Source: Acridotheres tristis (lineage: Eukaryota > Chordata > Aves > Passeriformes > Sturnidae). Taken from it: 64,000 nt of DNA. A program made the translations under genes and the position numbers. This document shows, one piece after another, positions 32,751 through 46,600 of the stretch. The first letter of the stretch is position 1, and each line of letters opens with the position of its first letter. The stretch lies in assembly GCA_037013685.1 (NCBI GenBank), contig CM072899.1:11822479-11886478 (forward strand). The letters run 5' to 3'. Below the pieces are notes generated by a model. The model searched no databases. It saw only the letters and a list, made by a program, of their open reading frames with translations, and was not told the origin of the DNA.

Positions 32751-35695
32751 CTAAGCTCTTCTCAAAGCCTGCAAGGCTGGCAGCCCAGCCACTAGTGATT
32801 CCCACAGCCCAGACTTGGGGTTCCCCATCTTCCACCTGGCTCGGCCCCAGAGCCTGCTGATTCCTCTACACTGACACTGATCAAACTTTGTCGGGCTGAC
32901 CCTGACCCCAGCTCCTCACCTGTGCATGCCAACCTGGTTCCCAAATGATACTTAACCTCCGGCCAGATCATGAGACATTCCAGGACACCTCCACAAGGCT
33001 GGTCTTTGCAGGGCACTGCCCAGGGAAGCACCAACCCTGAGCTTCACAGGGGCCATGCCACCCCCAGAGAAAGGAGCCCCCAGTTTGAGTGTGCACAAGG
33101 GAAGCACAGGACCTGAGCCTCTCCCTGCCCATGCTTGCCAGGCATGAGGCCTCACTACTGCCTTTGTGGGAAACAAGAAAGAAATCTTCAGCCCCAGGTG
33201 AGGGTTTAGCTCTCTGGGACGGGATGAGTCACACATCATGGTGAGACATAGAGCCTGCTGCACCCGTGGTGCTGTGGGGCTTGTTGCCCCCATCCTCTGC
33301 CCACCCTCTCCACCCACCACAGCCACTGCCTCTGGTGCTGATCTGACATGGGCTGGGATTCAGCACAACCCTTACAGGATTTTAGTTTTCTGGCCCCACT
33401 GTGGACCTGCAGTGCTCCTCACTCCAGTACAACATAAGCATCCCCAGCTAGTGGGGATGCATGGGACAGTTTTGGGGCTGCTGGGAGGGAGAAGCCACCT
33501 CTCCCAGCACTTTTACACTGGGGAGAGGAGCAGCAGGGGGCTACTGCTGAGGCAGGTGAGGAGCAGAGGAGCTGGCCAGAGCCTGGAGGGGGAGCCTTGT
33601 CTGCCACAGGGGCTAGTTGGGACACGCTCCAGGAATGTCTTCCAGCAGCAGCCACCGCCAGCTCCCTAATGTGGCACTCATCCACCCAGCCCAACATCCC
33701 TGGAAAGGGGCCCAGGACCCCTGACCACTATCATCAGTCAGCTCAGGGAGAGCCCAGAGGGACAGGGGGACTCAATGCAACCTTGGGGAGCACTTGTGCC
33801 ACTCCATGGGACAACCCAGCAACCCAAGAGACCACAAAATAGACCAGGGTAGGAAATGGTCAGCCCTTATCTCCTGCTGATCTCCCCTGGTGGGCCTGGG
33901 GTGGGAAAAAGCCATGCCAGTCCTCCAGGCTACACTTCACAAAATAAACAGACAGAAGCCTCCCAGCTCCTCTGTGCCAGAGGGGACAGCTTAGAGCACC
34001 CTCCATCCTGCTGCTGCCCAAGGCCACATCCCTGTGGCAAAAGGAATCAAAGTATGACATCAGGATGAAGTTGTGACCAATGAGCTGCCCTCTCTGCCAG
34101 CAATCTTAGGATGCCCGAAGTGAAGGGGATGCCCCCAGTTGTGGGGGGACCTTCACTGCTGTGGAGGCAGGAGCAGTCTGGTGACTGAAAGATGATGGAG
34201 GCAAGTGGTCCCACTGTGGGATCAGGCTGAGCTGGCAGTGCCCCCACACCAGGGCTCCCTATGGTGTGGGTGCAGGTCCCAGCTCTCCCATAACTGCTGT
34301 GGAGGGATGGAAAGTTTTTCCTGCCTGTAAACTGTTGTGTCTGGAGGCTGCTGCCAGCACAGCCACACAACAGCATTGCACGAACCTGTGCTGGACTGCT
34401 GCCAGGCCCTACTGGCCATGCAAAATGGGCTCAGGAGGGAACAGTGACACCACGGGGATGTGACTCTCCCCTTGGCCAAGTAGTGCAGAATAAGGCAGCC
34501 CTGGTCAGTGTGATCTCAGAGGCCAGGCTGCTTCTCAGGGAAGCGAGAGGAGAGCCAGGCAGCACCAGGGCTCTGCCAAGAGCTGGCAGTGCTTTACAGC
34601 GGCGTGGGGCCAGCATGCCAGAAAGGGAAGGTGACAATGGGGATGATGGAAGCGGGATAAGGAGCCAGCAGCACTGAATGGGGCTCTAGAGTCCCTAGCT
34701 AAAAAGCTGCTCTCAGCTGAATCCTGTGGCTGGGATTTGGGTGATGCTGAGGATACTCAGAGAAGCTGCACAGGGGCTGGGTATCAGGAACCCGCAGGAA
34801 GGCATAAGCAGAATGCAGGCAGGGGCTGGAGTGTCCCATGCTGCAGGTGGCCACACACAGAGCCTGGCTCTTCTGCAGGAATCCAGCTTCTCAACTGACT
34901 GAGGCATGAGCTGCTCCCCTTCACTCCTGGCCCTGCAGTCTCCACTTGCAGCTGTATCTGGGCTCAGTAAAATCAACTTGCCTTGATCTTGGCAATGGGC
35001 ATGTAGGGATGGTAGGAATGCAGGGATCAGGTACAGCAAAGCTCCCCCAGCACCTCTGCATGGGGCCAGTGCTGCTTTTCCTCAAGCTGACAGTTCCATG
35101 GGGTACTTACACCCCAGAGATGCCCCAGCCAGCAGCTACAGAAAGGAAACTCCTGCTTCTTTGTAGGGCAGATAAAAATTCACTGCCTTGGGGTTATGAG
35201 GACTGAGGTGCTCCCAGCCCAGTCCTGACTGCAGGGTTTGCAGGCAGCAGCAGGCAGTGGCTGGCAGCGCCTGGGGCACAGCTGGGCTTGGGGTGCACGA
35301 AGGGAGACCCAGGGACCCATTGCAAGAGCAGGGACTGGCAGAGCAGAGGGAGTGGTTTCCTCTCGGATGCCTGCAGGAGGAGGAGATGAAGGGAAGCCGA
35401 GGGAGAGCTGCCAGCCCACGTCGCACACACACGGGGCATGTGCGGGCTGGGTCGAGGTGTGCAGAGCGTGACTCAACACGCTGGGCTGCTGAGCCAGCCC
35501 GTGCCCGCCTGCACCCACCAGTGCTGCCCAGCCTCTGCCGGGCTCCCCAGGGACCAGAACTGTCGGCAGCCCAGCGCCTCGGGACAGGTGAGAGATGCAG
35601 AGGTGAAAGGTGGCATTCCTTCAGCCGGCCCTGGGAGAGCAGCTCGGGGCAAGGCCAGGTCACTGGTGTTTCCCTGCAGTGCCGGGGAAAGCCAG

Positions 35696-35760
35696 GAAAT
35701 CATCTGCAAACACCAAGCGAAACCATCTGCAAACACCAAGTGAAATCATCTGCCACACCT
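35696..35760. repeat. 23-bp tandem repeat, nearly three copies
   Basis: The unit starts GAAATCATCTGCAAACACC. Copies run 35696-35718, 35719-35741 (two differences) and a partial third to 35760. It is intergenic, of unknown significance. Confidence 0.9.
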
Positions 35761-38700
35761 CTGAGCACCTAGAGCCCTCCACTTACATGCCTCCAAGAAG
35801 GTGTGTGGCAGATGGGACAGCTCAGGCCCTGCTGGGTTCTGGGAGGCTGTCACAGCAGGGGCTGCTCCTGGCCTTGCAAGGTGCTCTGCCCCAAATTTGG
35901 CTTCCAGGGGCACCATAGCTTCAGGGGACTGGAGCAGCCAAGCAGGGGTGTCTGCAGGAGGCCAGGACAGAGACCAGACCTGCAGAGTCAGGGCACCTGC
36001 AGGAGCACCACAGCAGCCCCTGTCACAAGTGGGAACAAGCTGCCCATCAGATCCCAAACCCTGCACTATCTCCGCTCCTGATAAGAATGGGACAAGCACC
36101 ATGACGTCATGGCTGCCCCATCCCTCCTTCCCAACCCATTCTGGGAGCAGATGGTACAGGGGTAGATGGACAAGGCAGCACCACCTTCCCTGCACATGGA
36201 ATCAATTCTGCTGCCTGATGTTGAGCTTTTGAGGAAAACAGCAGTTGCCCAGCTCCCAGCACAGCACCCAAGGACACAAGGCCAGCTGCAGGCTAACCCA
36301 GCCATGGGAGCCCCCACAGACCCTGGAGAACCTCAGGAGAAGGCAGCAGTGTGGTATGGAGTGCTGGGGGGGAGCAAGGTGGTGACAGGAGCAACTACTA
36401 AGCGAGGAGGGAGGAAAGGCAGAGAGGCAGCATGTGGGCCTAGGAAGATAGAGCTGTTCCAGGGATGTTGCCAGCTGTGCTGCAAGAAGCTGCTCCTTGC
36501 AGGGGCTTTGCACAGCTTGACAGGGCTGGGTATATTTGTTCCTCCTTTCAATGGCAACAACAGATGCCTCCCTGGCTGCAGGGGCTCATGATAGCTGTAT
36601 TCCCAGGGGAGGAATGTTGCCAAGAGGAATACCTTGGCTATTCCTCGTGAGTGCTAGGAGCCAGTCCTCAGGGGCCTCTATCCCAACCCCCAAAGATGGA
36701 CATGCTGGAGCGCTGTCCTAGGATCCTGCTGCTGCACCACAGCTCACAGTGGGCAGACACTGCCTTCCCAAGACATAGAAATGAGTTGCTAATGCTTCAT
36801 GCTCAGTCCCTCTTGCTGTCAGCCCACAGGCACTGGTACCACTAGCCCTGGCAGAGCAGCCAGCTTGTGCTCACAAGTGACAGCAAGAGACTCACACTCT
36901 GGAGCTGCACAAGAAGGAGTTTCCCCACCTCATCTCTCCAAATCCAGATTTCTCACAGCTCCTGTGCCAGGGAAAGCCTGTCCCTCTCTCACTCCTCTTT
37001 TGCATGATCCTGCTCTCACTTCCTCACTCCTGCATCTGGGATGCAGGCCTGATGGCTGGGAGGACGGAGTGGTTGCTCAATGCTTCCTCTCTGTCTCTAT
37101 TCAAGTATTGCACAACCTGCACCAACCCCCCTAAAAACTACCTGCAGCTCTATATAGATTTCTGGCAGGACTCAAGAAAGAGCCCCTATCCCCCTCTTGC
37201 TGGGGCTTGGCTGCTCCTTGCGCAAGGGGAGCCCGGCAGAGCCGTGGGGAGCATCGCCTGCAGCTGGAGGGTTGGTAGGAAACGTGCAGCCCTGCCAGGA
37301 CCCTCAGTGCTCTGCCAGGGAGGGGATGGCACAGCTCACACCCGGGCGTGGCCGGGGCCATGCCTGGGATAGGCAGGGGCTCAGGAAGGGGTTCTTACCA
37401 CTGGAGGGTTTGGGCTGTGCTGCAGCCTCTGGGTAAGGGGCTTTTGCAGATAAAGGCATGTGGATAAGCACAAAGCTCTTTTACCCTCACTTGCCCATAC
37501 CAGGGGTATGGTGGCAAACAGTGTGGGCTCCCCAGCAGCTGCAGGATACTGCCCTGAACGTTTCACACAGGACCGATGACCCATGGGAAGGAGGATTAAA
37601 GTGTGTTTATCAGTCTGTTAGGAGAGCGAGGAAACTGCAGGGAGCCAGCACCCAGGGAATCAGCGCTGCAGGAAGGGTCAGGCTCACCCCTACGTGTGGG
37701 GCAGCAGCCGGGCTGCAGGGGAAACTGCTGCAGAGGGATTCATGCAATTCACGAGACCAGACTTGCCCTGTGTCTCTCCCCCGCGAGGCTGTGCCATTGC
37801 TCCTTCAGCTCTTTGGCTGGGTGCCCGACTCCAGAAGAAAGGAATAAAAAGGACGAAGTACCCGCCCTGCCCTGTCGGGTGAATCGCTGTCTGTCACCAT
37901 GGGAACTCCTCCCTTCCCCAGACCTCCCCAGGATGATTTCACATCTCCGTCGGGCAGGAGGATGTGTCACCAGGATGGCATGAGGCAGATGGACACTACA
38001 TCCCACACAAGGACCCCACAGCTGTGGGACAGGATGCTGTGGAGCTCCAGGAAGAAGGCTGAGCAGCACAGGTGGGGGTCCCAATGGCGATAGGGGTATG
38101 ATCCACATCCACATAGTGCGTTCCCAGAGCAGTGACAACTAGGTGCTCCCAAGAGCTCCAGGTCCTTGCAGAAACCACGTCACTAGCACCTCTGCACCCC
38201 TCTGTGTTGCCACCAAGAATGGAAGAGCACAGCATCCTGTCTCTGGCCCCTCACCACCTTCAGGACTCACCTTGAACCATGAGGACCTTATCCTCCATCC
38301 CCCTCAGCAGAGCTGGGGCAAGGTCACCTGTGAGTCACTGCTGCGCGTGCGAGGCAGGAACAGGAGATACTTGTGTTCCCACGTCATAGGGGCTCCTGCC
38401 AAGTGCTGCACATCTGGAACAGCAGTAAACAAAGCAGAGGAAGCAGGAGAACCAGAGCGGACAGCAGCCGGGGACAGCGGGGACCTCCAGCCTCGAAGCA
38501 GCCAGCGGGGGGAAGGGGTGGAAAAAGCAGAACTGCCACGTGGAGTTGGAATGCCCAGGACTCAAGCACACTCACCTGCCATCTCCTCCTCCTGACAGCC
38601 TCTTGGTACACTGGGGCATCCTTCATGCCAGGGGAGCAGAGGCAGGAACTTGCCACAGATACATGCTGCTCTTCACCAAGCTTCCTGTGAGAGACTCCAA

Positions 38701-41420
38701 GGCATGGGCAGTTATCCCTACCTGGAAATCCCACCTCTTGTGGGATATATAACATCCTTGTTTCATGGGTAGCATCAAGCCTGTTCCTTGATCACTACAA
38801 GCTTTGCTCAAGAGTGACACGACCTGAACCGGGGGCCATGGGTTTGGTATACAGGAATCTGTACAATGCTGAGCTCTACAGTGTACCCTGAGAAACTCAG
38901 ATTGCACTTTACTGAAGCTGAAATACATCCACTGCTAAATCCTGAAGCAACATCACTGTAGTTCCCTATATTAAACATTCAAATGAGGAAGAAAAAAATC
39001 CCCTCCAGAAGAGTCAACTCGTTCTTCCCTAAATATAACAAATCAAAGATAAGCAGCACGATCCGTTTACAGCATTATCCAAGTGCCTACTCTGAATAAA
39101 AGTCACATGCAAAGCAGAAAGCAGTGCACAGTACTGGGGCTGCTTTACAGCGACCTGAGTCACTGTGTGCTGAGGGCAGTGCATGGGGAGCAGCTTTATT
39201 TCTGTGCATTGCACCTGGTGTCAGCATCCACCTTGACACAGTGGCCCAGAAACCTGAATGCTCAATGTCACACTGCAGGCTCTTGGTGGAACCAGGAACA
39301 GCACTCAGATTTTCAAGGCTCCTGTTTCAGTATTTTAAGCCTTGCTCAAACCTTGCTCCAGGCATTTAATTCAGCTTCCTTCACTGTCCTCATGCTCTCT
39401 GCTGCACAGCTCTCACACTAAAGCAGGATATGGAGCCTTAAATAACCCCAGATTGTGGCAGAGGCTCAGCAATGGATGGTGGGACACTGCGCAGGAGATG
39501 TGTCTCCAGGGCTCCTGGCAGGTGATCCAGCACAGGTACTATTGACACTTCTTTGTACAGAAAAAAGTATCTCGTGTTTTCATAGATCAGGGCTCGGAGC
39601 TCCCCAGGCTGCCATCCCAGCAGCTCCATTTTCCATTCCTGGACAGATCCTTCCTCATGCCTCACACTTCAAATAGTTTTTCTGGGCATCCCCAGAGATA
39701 GTCTGAATGGGCAACAGAGCCAAACCTCAGCATTGGCAGCCCCACCAAAAATCTCACAGCCCCGAGGAAGGGAAAGGACAGGAAAGCAGAGACTTGCATA
39801 GAAAAGTGAGAATCATCCAACCTCTTCGGATGGCGTGTGGGGTAAAGCAGCTTTTAATGAGGGTGTTCAGGGCTCCAAGTCACCCTTGCAGGCACAGCAC
39901 TGCAGACAAAGACAGCTTCTGCCGCCGTGCCTCGTGCCTCACAGCAGCCCGGGATGGCTGTTGCTGGCAGTCAGGCCTGGATGGGCCTTTTGTCCACTGC
40001 TTTTCCACGCAATGAATACACTAAAGCTTTACACGAGGCATTTCCTTTTCCAAATAGGAAACAGGATTGCTGGATATGTGTCCAGATGCCACTGCTCACT
40101 GATCCTCTCTCCTGGTGTATGAAGTCTCAGCAGTGCACAGAAGGGCAAAGTGAAGTGCAGGAGTCCTGATCAGGATACCAAGCACCAGGTACCTCCCTCA
40201 GCCTGGCAATCCTGCAGTCCCACTGAGTGACACTTCCTCACAGGGAGAAACCATCCCTTTCCTAAGCAAACCACACAATACAGGGGCTGGATGGGGGAGA
40301 AAGTCCCTGGTCACAGCCATGCCAACACCTCAGTCAAGTCCTGCACCAGGGGTCTGAGCAGAGCAAGGCTCCAGCAACACAAGACACCACAGAGCTGACT
40401 GCTGCCCTGTCTTCTAAACCCCACTCACCTATGGTTCCCACTGCCATTTTTCACCAGCCTTGGCAGGACAGCAGGTAGAGAAGCAGGCCCAGAGGGCTGT
40501 GGGCTCTTTTCCCAAAAGCTCTCTGGCACTAAAGAGTGGCACAGTTCCAAGCCTCTCCTTTCTGTGAAACCCTCCCTGCAGCTCCCTGCTTCCCCAGGAC
40601 AGGCTTGGCTCAGCACCCATGATGAGTATCAACTGTACTTTCCAGAGTGGGTAATTAGTTCAGGTGAGGCAACTCTGACAATTGGCTGCTGTGGCCCCTC
40701 TCTTGGCAAGCACCCGAATCACAAACAAGCATCTCACATATCAAAGGGGTTGCCTGCTCCACAGGCAGATCCACCCTGTACATCTGCCAGGCCCTGCAGC
40801 CCTGCACTGGGGGTACCAGCAGCTCTCCCTGCAGAGACCAGGACAACATGGAGAACTCAGCACAGGGCTCTAGTGAGCGCTCCCCATTCTCACTGCTAGA
40901 GTTTACATTCCTGGAATAGCTTTGTGTAGTGGAGACAAGCCACTGAAGTGCTGTGCAGGAAATGCAGAGCCTTGCACAGGGTGCACAAAACAATGCATAG
41001 TATCCCCCTTCCCAAATCCTCTCCTTTAGCAGCCAACAGATGGAATGCCAAGGTGTCATGGAGTAATAGCAATTACAATAGCTTTAAACAGGGGGACTTA
41101 ATTTGGAGAGGGTAAGACTGTGCAGAAGGGGAGGGAGCAAAGGCCAATCCATATACCAGGCTAAATTTATCAGCACAGACTAATGGGATCCCAAGTAACC
41201 TTCCAAGTAGCAAAGTAAAACACTTAAGCTATTGAAAACTAAACTGGTCAAAGAGCCCCACTGAACAATCTCACATTGTCCATGGAGCCAGGAAACAGAT
41301 TTATTAGGTCACCCAGGCCATCTCCAGTTACACTGAACTTGGGATGCTTCTAGGGATGGTTCCAACTCCCTCCTCTGGCACTGTCCTTCACTGGACAGTG
41401 GAAACTGCAGGAAGGGAGAA

Positions 41421-41429
41421 GGAGAGAGA

Positions 41430-41490
<61 letters not shown>

Positions 41491-41634
41491 AGGGAGAGGG
41501 AGAGGGAGAGGGAGAGGGAGAGGGAGAGGGAGAGGGAGAGGGAGAGGGAGAGGGAGAGGGAGAGGGAGAGGGAGAGGGAGAGGGAGAGGGAGAGGGAGAG
41601 GGAGAGGGAGAGGGAGAGGGAGAGGGAGAGGGAG
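41421..41634. repeat. Compound (GA)n and (GGAGAG)n purine-rich array
   Basis: About 60 bp of GA dinucleotides (41421-41480) followed by about 150 bp of GGAGAG hexamers (41481-41634), purine-only on the plus strand. Such mirror-symmetric homopurine tracts can adopt triplex (H-DNA) structure. It lies in the COL7A1-UQCRC1 intergenic region, about 1.9 kb downstream of the UQCRC1 polyadenylation signal. Confidence 0.97.
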
Positions 41635-43537
41635 TCCAGAAAAAGATCTTTCTCAAGGTTCAGGAAAAGCTGAGATAGAACTCTCCTGTCATGCCAGACA
41701 TTTCCCAGTTTGGATTCCCTTGAACTGAGGCTACTCTGGTGGAGGAACAAAACACCCCATAGAGCTCAAACAGCAAGAGACCTGCCAATGAGATTAGAGC
41801 TTCAGTTCCTCCAGTATCAAAGCATTCGGCTGCCAAATGCTTAATGACTCTGCACCAATTCCACGTTACACTTCCCAAGCCCCTGATAAGGCTCAGAGCA
41901 TGGGTGTCTTTGCCAAGCAGGAACACTTGACTCCTGAATGGGCTTCCCTTCTCCACCTTTTACATCCCCAGCTGTGGTTTACCAAGAAAAAAAGTAATAT
42001 GGTAAACCTCTCAATCCCTGGAGCTGGTGAGACGCTCATGTTTCTGGAGGCATGGACTGCCCCAGCACACAAATAAAACAGGCACTACATGGCAGAGTGC
42101 CACCACAACTACAACCTGGAAGTGCCAACATCCCGGGCACAGCTCAATCTTGACTCCTACAGACACCCACCAGGGCATGGCTCCTAGTCCAGATCAGCCC
42201 AGATTACTCGGTTCTACATGGAAAAAGCATCTACAAAATCCATTTAAGGCTGCATATAAGCCAGGCGGCCTAGCAGAGCTGCAGCCTTTGGTCAGGAGTT
42301 GGTCCTTGCTGAAGTGCTGGGAGCAAGGCTCAGCACAGCCAGCTCTGTTTTTTTTCCAGAAAAACAGAGCAACTTGGAAAGCATCCGTTACTGAGGGGTT
42401 TGAATGTGTTCCTAGAAAAAACTAGTAGAGAAGAGCCTGAGGAACTAATTACTCAAGGAAAATAGACATCCTCAAAGAGATAACTCCTAAAAAGAAAACT
42501 TGTAGGAAATGCTAAGCAAGGGTCTCTTTCCTTGTATTTCTCACCAACTGCATAACACTTTGAAAAATCAACCAGGAGGGGAGAATATATAGCAATGGGA
42601 GACAAAACAGAATTATAGTCTGACTGCAGTCACAAAACCAAGACAGAATCATTTACTGGTTCTACAAGGCTGGAGGCATAAGTGAGCTTGTTTAGTTTTT
42701 CAGCCCTCAGTGCACTTGTAACGAGCCAGAGCTTGTGACAATAGTTAAACCCAAATTGCATCAAGAGCATTTAACAGTTTCAAACTTGCCTAGCATACGC
42801 AATGGGCTCAGACACACTGACTCTCTGATCAAGAATCCAGATTCAGCACAAATTATTTAGTACACTGGATTTGTCTCAAGTGTAATGACTAACTCTGAGA
42901 AACTTTCACACTATTTTTAAATCTCCCTTGTCAGGGCAGAACCTGGAAATTAAACGAAAACCTCGGAGACATTTACCTCAAAGAGAAAAATCAAATAGGA
43001 ATACCTTGCAGCTTCCAAGGATAGCTGTGACAGGCTAGTGCCACCTGGTGGGAAACACTTCTCCATCCCCCTTGCTCAGCTTTCTGTTCCATGTTCCAAC
43101 TTCCCAGAGGCAAAACAAGGGAGGAACATCCAGTTTAACATCAAAAATGCATAAAGGGCTGGGTAGCTCTTCCAGCTACTCAGACCTAGGGATTACCTTA
43201 TGGCCAGTCAGAAGCTTCTCAGTTATTGCATAGCTGAGCATGACTGCATGGAGAGTAAAAGAAGAATGCGTAGACCAACACCACCACTACACAATAATCT
43301 CTGCTCATTACAGAGCTGGTTTACAGATAACCAGGAAGCTTAAGATAAGAGGTAACACATCTCCATACAGAAACATATGGGTTTTTAAAACATAGCCCCT
43401 TTGGAAAGATGTTTGCCTATCAAAAGCTCCAGCTCCTCACATCATATTTCCCCAATTTGGCAAGATTAACAATGTCTACACACACCACCCAGGAAGACAC
43501 AGTTGACTACCAGCAGAACCAACTCACATAGGATGTA

Positions 43538-43543
43538 TTTATT
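43538..43543 (-). terminator. UQCRC1: UQCRC1 polyadenylation signal AATAAA
   Basis: Canonical AATAAA on the minus strand about 135 bases after the UQCRC1 stop codon, giving a short 3' UTR as is usual for this gene. Confidence 0.85.
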
Positions 43544-43677
43544 TTTATACATTTAACAGAGAGAAGACAGCTGCTTTGAATGGACTCAGCTTGCTCGTAG
43601 TGCCCAAGACATTCAGTGCCAGAGGGAACCTGTGACAGTCCACACCTTCATTATTTCCAACCTGCAGGCAACCCATC

Positions 43678-46600
43678 CTAGAGACGGACCCAGTACATGC
43701 CACTGCGGATGCGGTTGTAATCCAAGAGCTGTTCAATGGGACCTGAGTGAACAGGAGTAAAGTCAGTTGGAGACACAGTTAAAAATCCCTGTACAGTTTC
43801 TCACGGTCTTTAAAGCAGATGGTGGCAGAGCAGCCTGTACTTGCAATCCATAGCATGTCTGTAAAAAACCAAGCAAATACAGCTCAAACCTGCATCAGGA
43901 AAACTAGCAGATACCAGCTCCTGACAGAATAAGGTGTTTTCTCATACTGTTCCTCATACAGATATCAAATACAGGGAGTCACCAAGTAATTTCAACACTT
44001 CAACTTCCTGCTCAAACACTGTATCCCTTTTCCAAGCTGCTCCACTTTGAAGGCCAGAGGAAACAGCTGCAAGGAGGAGGGGAATTCTCAACACACAGGA
44101 AAGAGGCAGCAGAGCTGAGCTGCTTAGGCAGGTTTTCCGAGAGGAATTTGTCCTTGGCCAGACAGACATGCCAGAGCAGCACAGGAGAACCAGGTCCCTT
44201 CACTTCCCTTACATAAACCACCCTGACCCCAGGGTAAGGACACCTGGCAGACATGCTGGGCCCGCACCCAGCTACAGGACTCCCAGTCTTAGTCACAGCT
44301 CCACAGCAGGCAGAGGTGGGAGGACAGCCAGCAGCTCACTGCCACTGCATCTCCATCATCTGCAAGTCTGATCTCGTGGCAAATGTGCCTTAGCACACCT
44401 CCTGAGCAGAGGCAGGAGGATACCAGTAAAGAACCAGAGTAGTTTAAGGAGTCAGGACAGACAAATGAGGACGGCCTGCAACTCACTTCCACTCAGCTCT
44501 TAGCCCCACCTTGTTTTTTAAGTATGTACTGATTGTCACCCACTACTCACCAACTGCTGCAATTGCAGGGCATTTGTCATAAACGTATTTACTGCAGACA
44601 TCTCTCACCATTCTTGCATCAACGGCCTAATAAAGATCAAACAAGCAATTAATGACTCTTCCAGCAGATTTACACTTCTCAAAGTTGCAAGTTACTGTTG
44701 CCATTATATATCAAGATCATTAGAAGATACAATCAGACCGTTGAGGGCATCTGCACCAACTGCGCAGCTCTGCCTGCAAGGATGGCTAACATCCCTACAC
44801 AGAGCATTCTCCTGTGGATATAGAAGACAAGGCCAAAATCCCAAGTCTTCTAAGGGATGGAGTGGATGCAGAAATTACACAAACTAGGTGTGGGACAGCA
44901 CTAGGAAAACTGTTACAGGAATTTCAGGTTGTGCCGCTTAACACAGCTGTATTACCTCTTTCTGGGATGGACTGACTCCAGTCACAGGGACACAGGATAC
45001 ACTGCATGTAAGCCAGAGATTCTGACAGTTACATCTGTGTCAGCAGGACAACTACCTGGACTCCAGGCAGTCTGATTAAGGGGTAAGTAAGCCACGTGTT
45101 ACTGCAGCAGACTAAGGCCAGACAATGCTGACAGCAACCATGCTCAGGTATCCCAGCCAAAACAAATGGATACCTACAGAAATCCTGGCATCCCATTCCT
45201 CCAGAGGGATACGGCGTCCGTAGTGCAAGAGATGGCTTCCAATAGTCTCACACACTCGTGTGGTACCTGCATGTTGAAGATATTGCATAGTCAGTGCACA
45301 AAGAAGCCTTCCAGAATTGCACAGCCTGATCATCAGCCAAAGCACAGAGTAGAAACTCTAAGCATTAAACCCCCTGCTAATGAAGCACAGTCTTAATTCC
45401 CACTCTATGCAGCTCCAGCAGGGGCTACACAATACACAGATTGCTTTATTCTTCCTCCAAGTGTTACGGCCAAGGCAGACCAGTTTGAGGGTCTCTATTC
45501 TTAGGTCACCAGGCAGTATGTCATTCCTGGGAGCACAGGAGGCCTGGGTCAGCTGCTCTGACAACACGGCAAGAGGAGTGTGGAGCAGGAAAAGAAAGTT
45601 TTGCCCAGTGCCTGCCAGCAGAACTGCAATCTCTAGCACAGGTCCTGTTCCCCAGGAGAACCCCAAGCAGAAACCCTCTGAAAGCTGCACAGTGGTCAAT
45701 CCATAAACCAGAACATACCATCCAGCTGAGCCACCATGGCATTTCGGAGATAGTTCTTGGCTCTTGTCACCTCTGACTCTGTGGCACTGGTGCACAAACG
45801 CATCCTGGGGAAGACATGGAAAGACCACAAAAGCACTTAAAGATATTTGTCTGCTCAGACAGAAAGCAAATTCCTCCCTTTCCCCAGACTCCTCAAAAAT
45901 AAGCTGTTATCGACACCGCTTTTCTTGCAGGCTGACATTCATCCTTGATCTCCACAGAGCAGCTAAAAACTGGGGAGCACTGAGCAGCAGGAGACAAGAG
46001 TTCCAGCATGCAGGCAGGGAATTCAGCCAGCAGGATACACACTGAGTTACACTCAGAGGTTCAACAATCCTGGTGCTAGCTCTGGTTGCCCAGCAGGCCC
46101 AGCAGCACACGCTGTGCACTGCCCTATCACAGGAGAAGGAAGGCATGTCAGCCATTCCCACGCATGGCAAGCTGCTATGGAAACTGATGCTGAAAGAATA
46201 AGAGAGCTCCCTGCTCCTTGTCTGGACTCCAGCTGCTACATCCCTTCTTCTCCTGCCAATGGCCACGTCTCTGGGGCAAGGGCTCACTCCACCTGCTCCA
46301 CACAGAATGCCTTGCGGCTCAGGAGTAGCCTTAAACTATTACTCGTTCATGTCATAAATGACACAGTAAGATGGACAGCCAGAAGGCTCCCAAACACTGG
46401 CATGATTCCAGCAGCAGGTCATTCATCAGCCGCAACACAAGAGCCTGAGCAGCAGGAACTGCCTGCTTCGCTCAGGCTTAACAAGACAATGGAGATAAGT
46501 CTCTTGGGCACCTAGGAAAACCTTGAAAACCTTGTCTAAGGAATGATCTCACTTGTATATAAAAAGCCCCAAAGCCTCGGTGCTAACACTTCAAAGCATG

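Larger units (their letters stand above)
30960..43530. other. COL7A1-UQCRC1 intergenic region
   Basis: About 12.6 kb without a recognisable coding exon on either strand. It holds the orphan CpG-rich patch (about 31.95-32.75 kb), the 23-bp tandem (35.7 kb) and the purine array (41.4-41.6 kb). The remainder shifts from GC-rich to AT-richer toward UQCRC1. Long open frames in the GC-rich part overlap on both strands and show no family similarity. A non-coding transcript cannot be excluded. Confidence 0.6.

Noticed and set aside
41309..41750. Open frames with Arg-Glu or Ser-Pro/Ser-Leu repeats
   Set aside because: They are translations of the GA/GGAGAG simple repeat in different frames, with no coding context.
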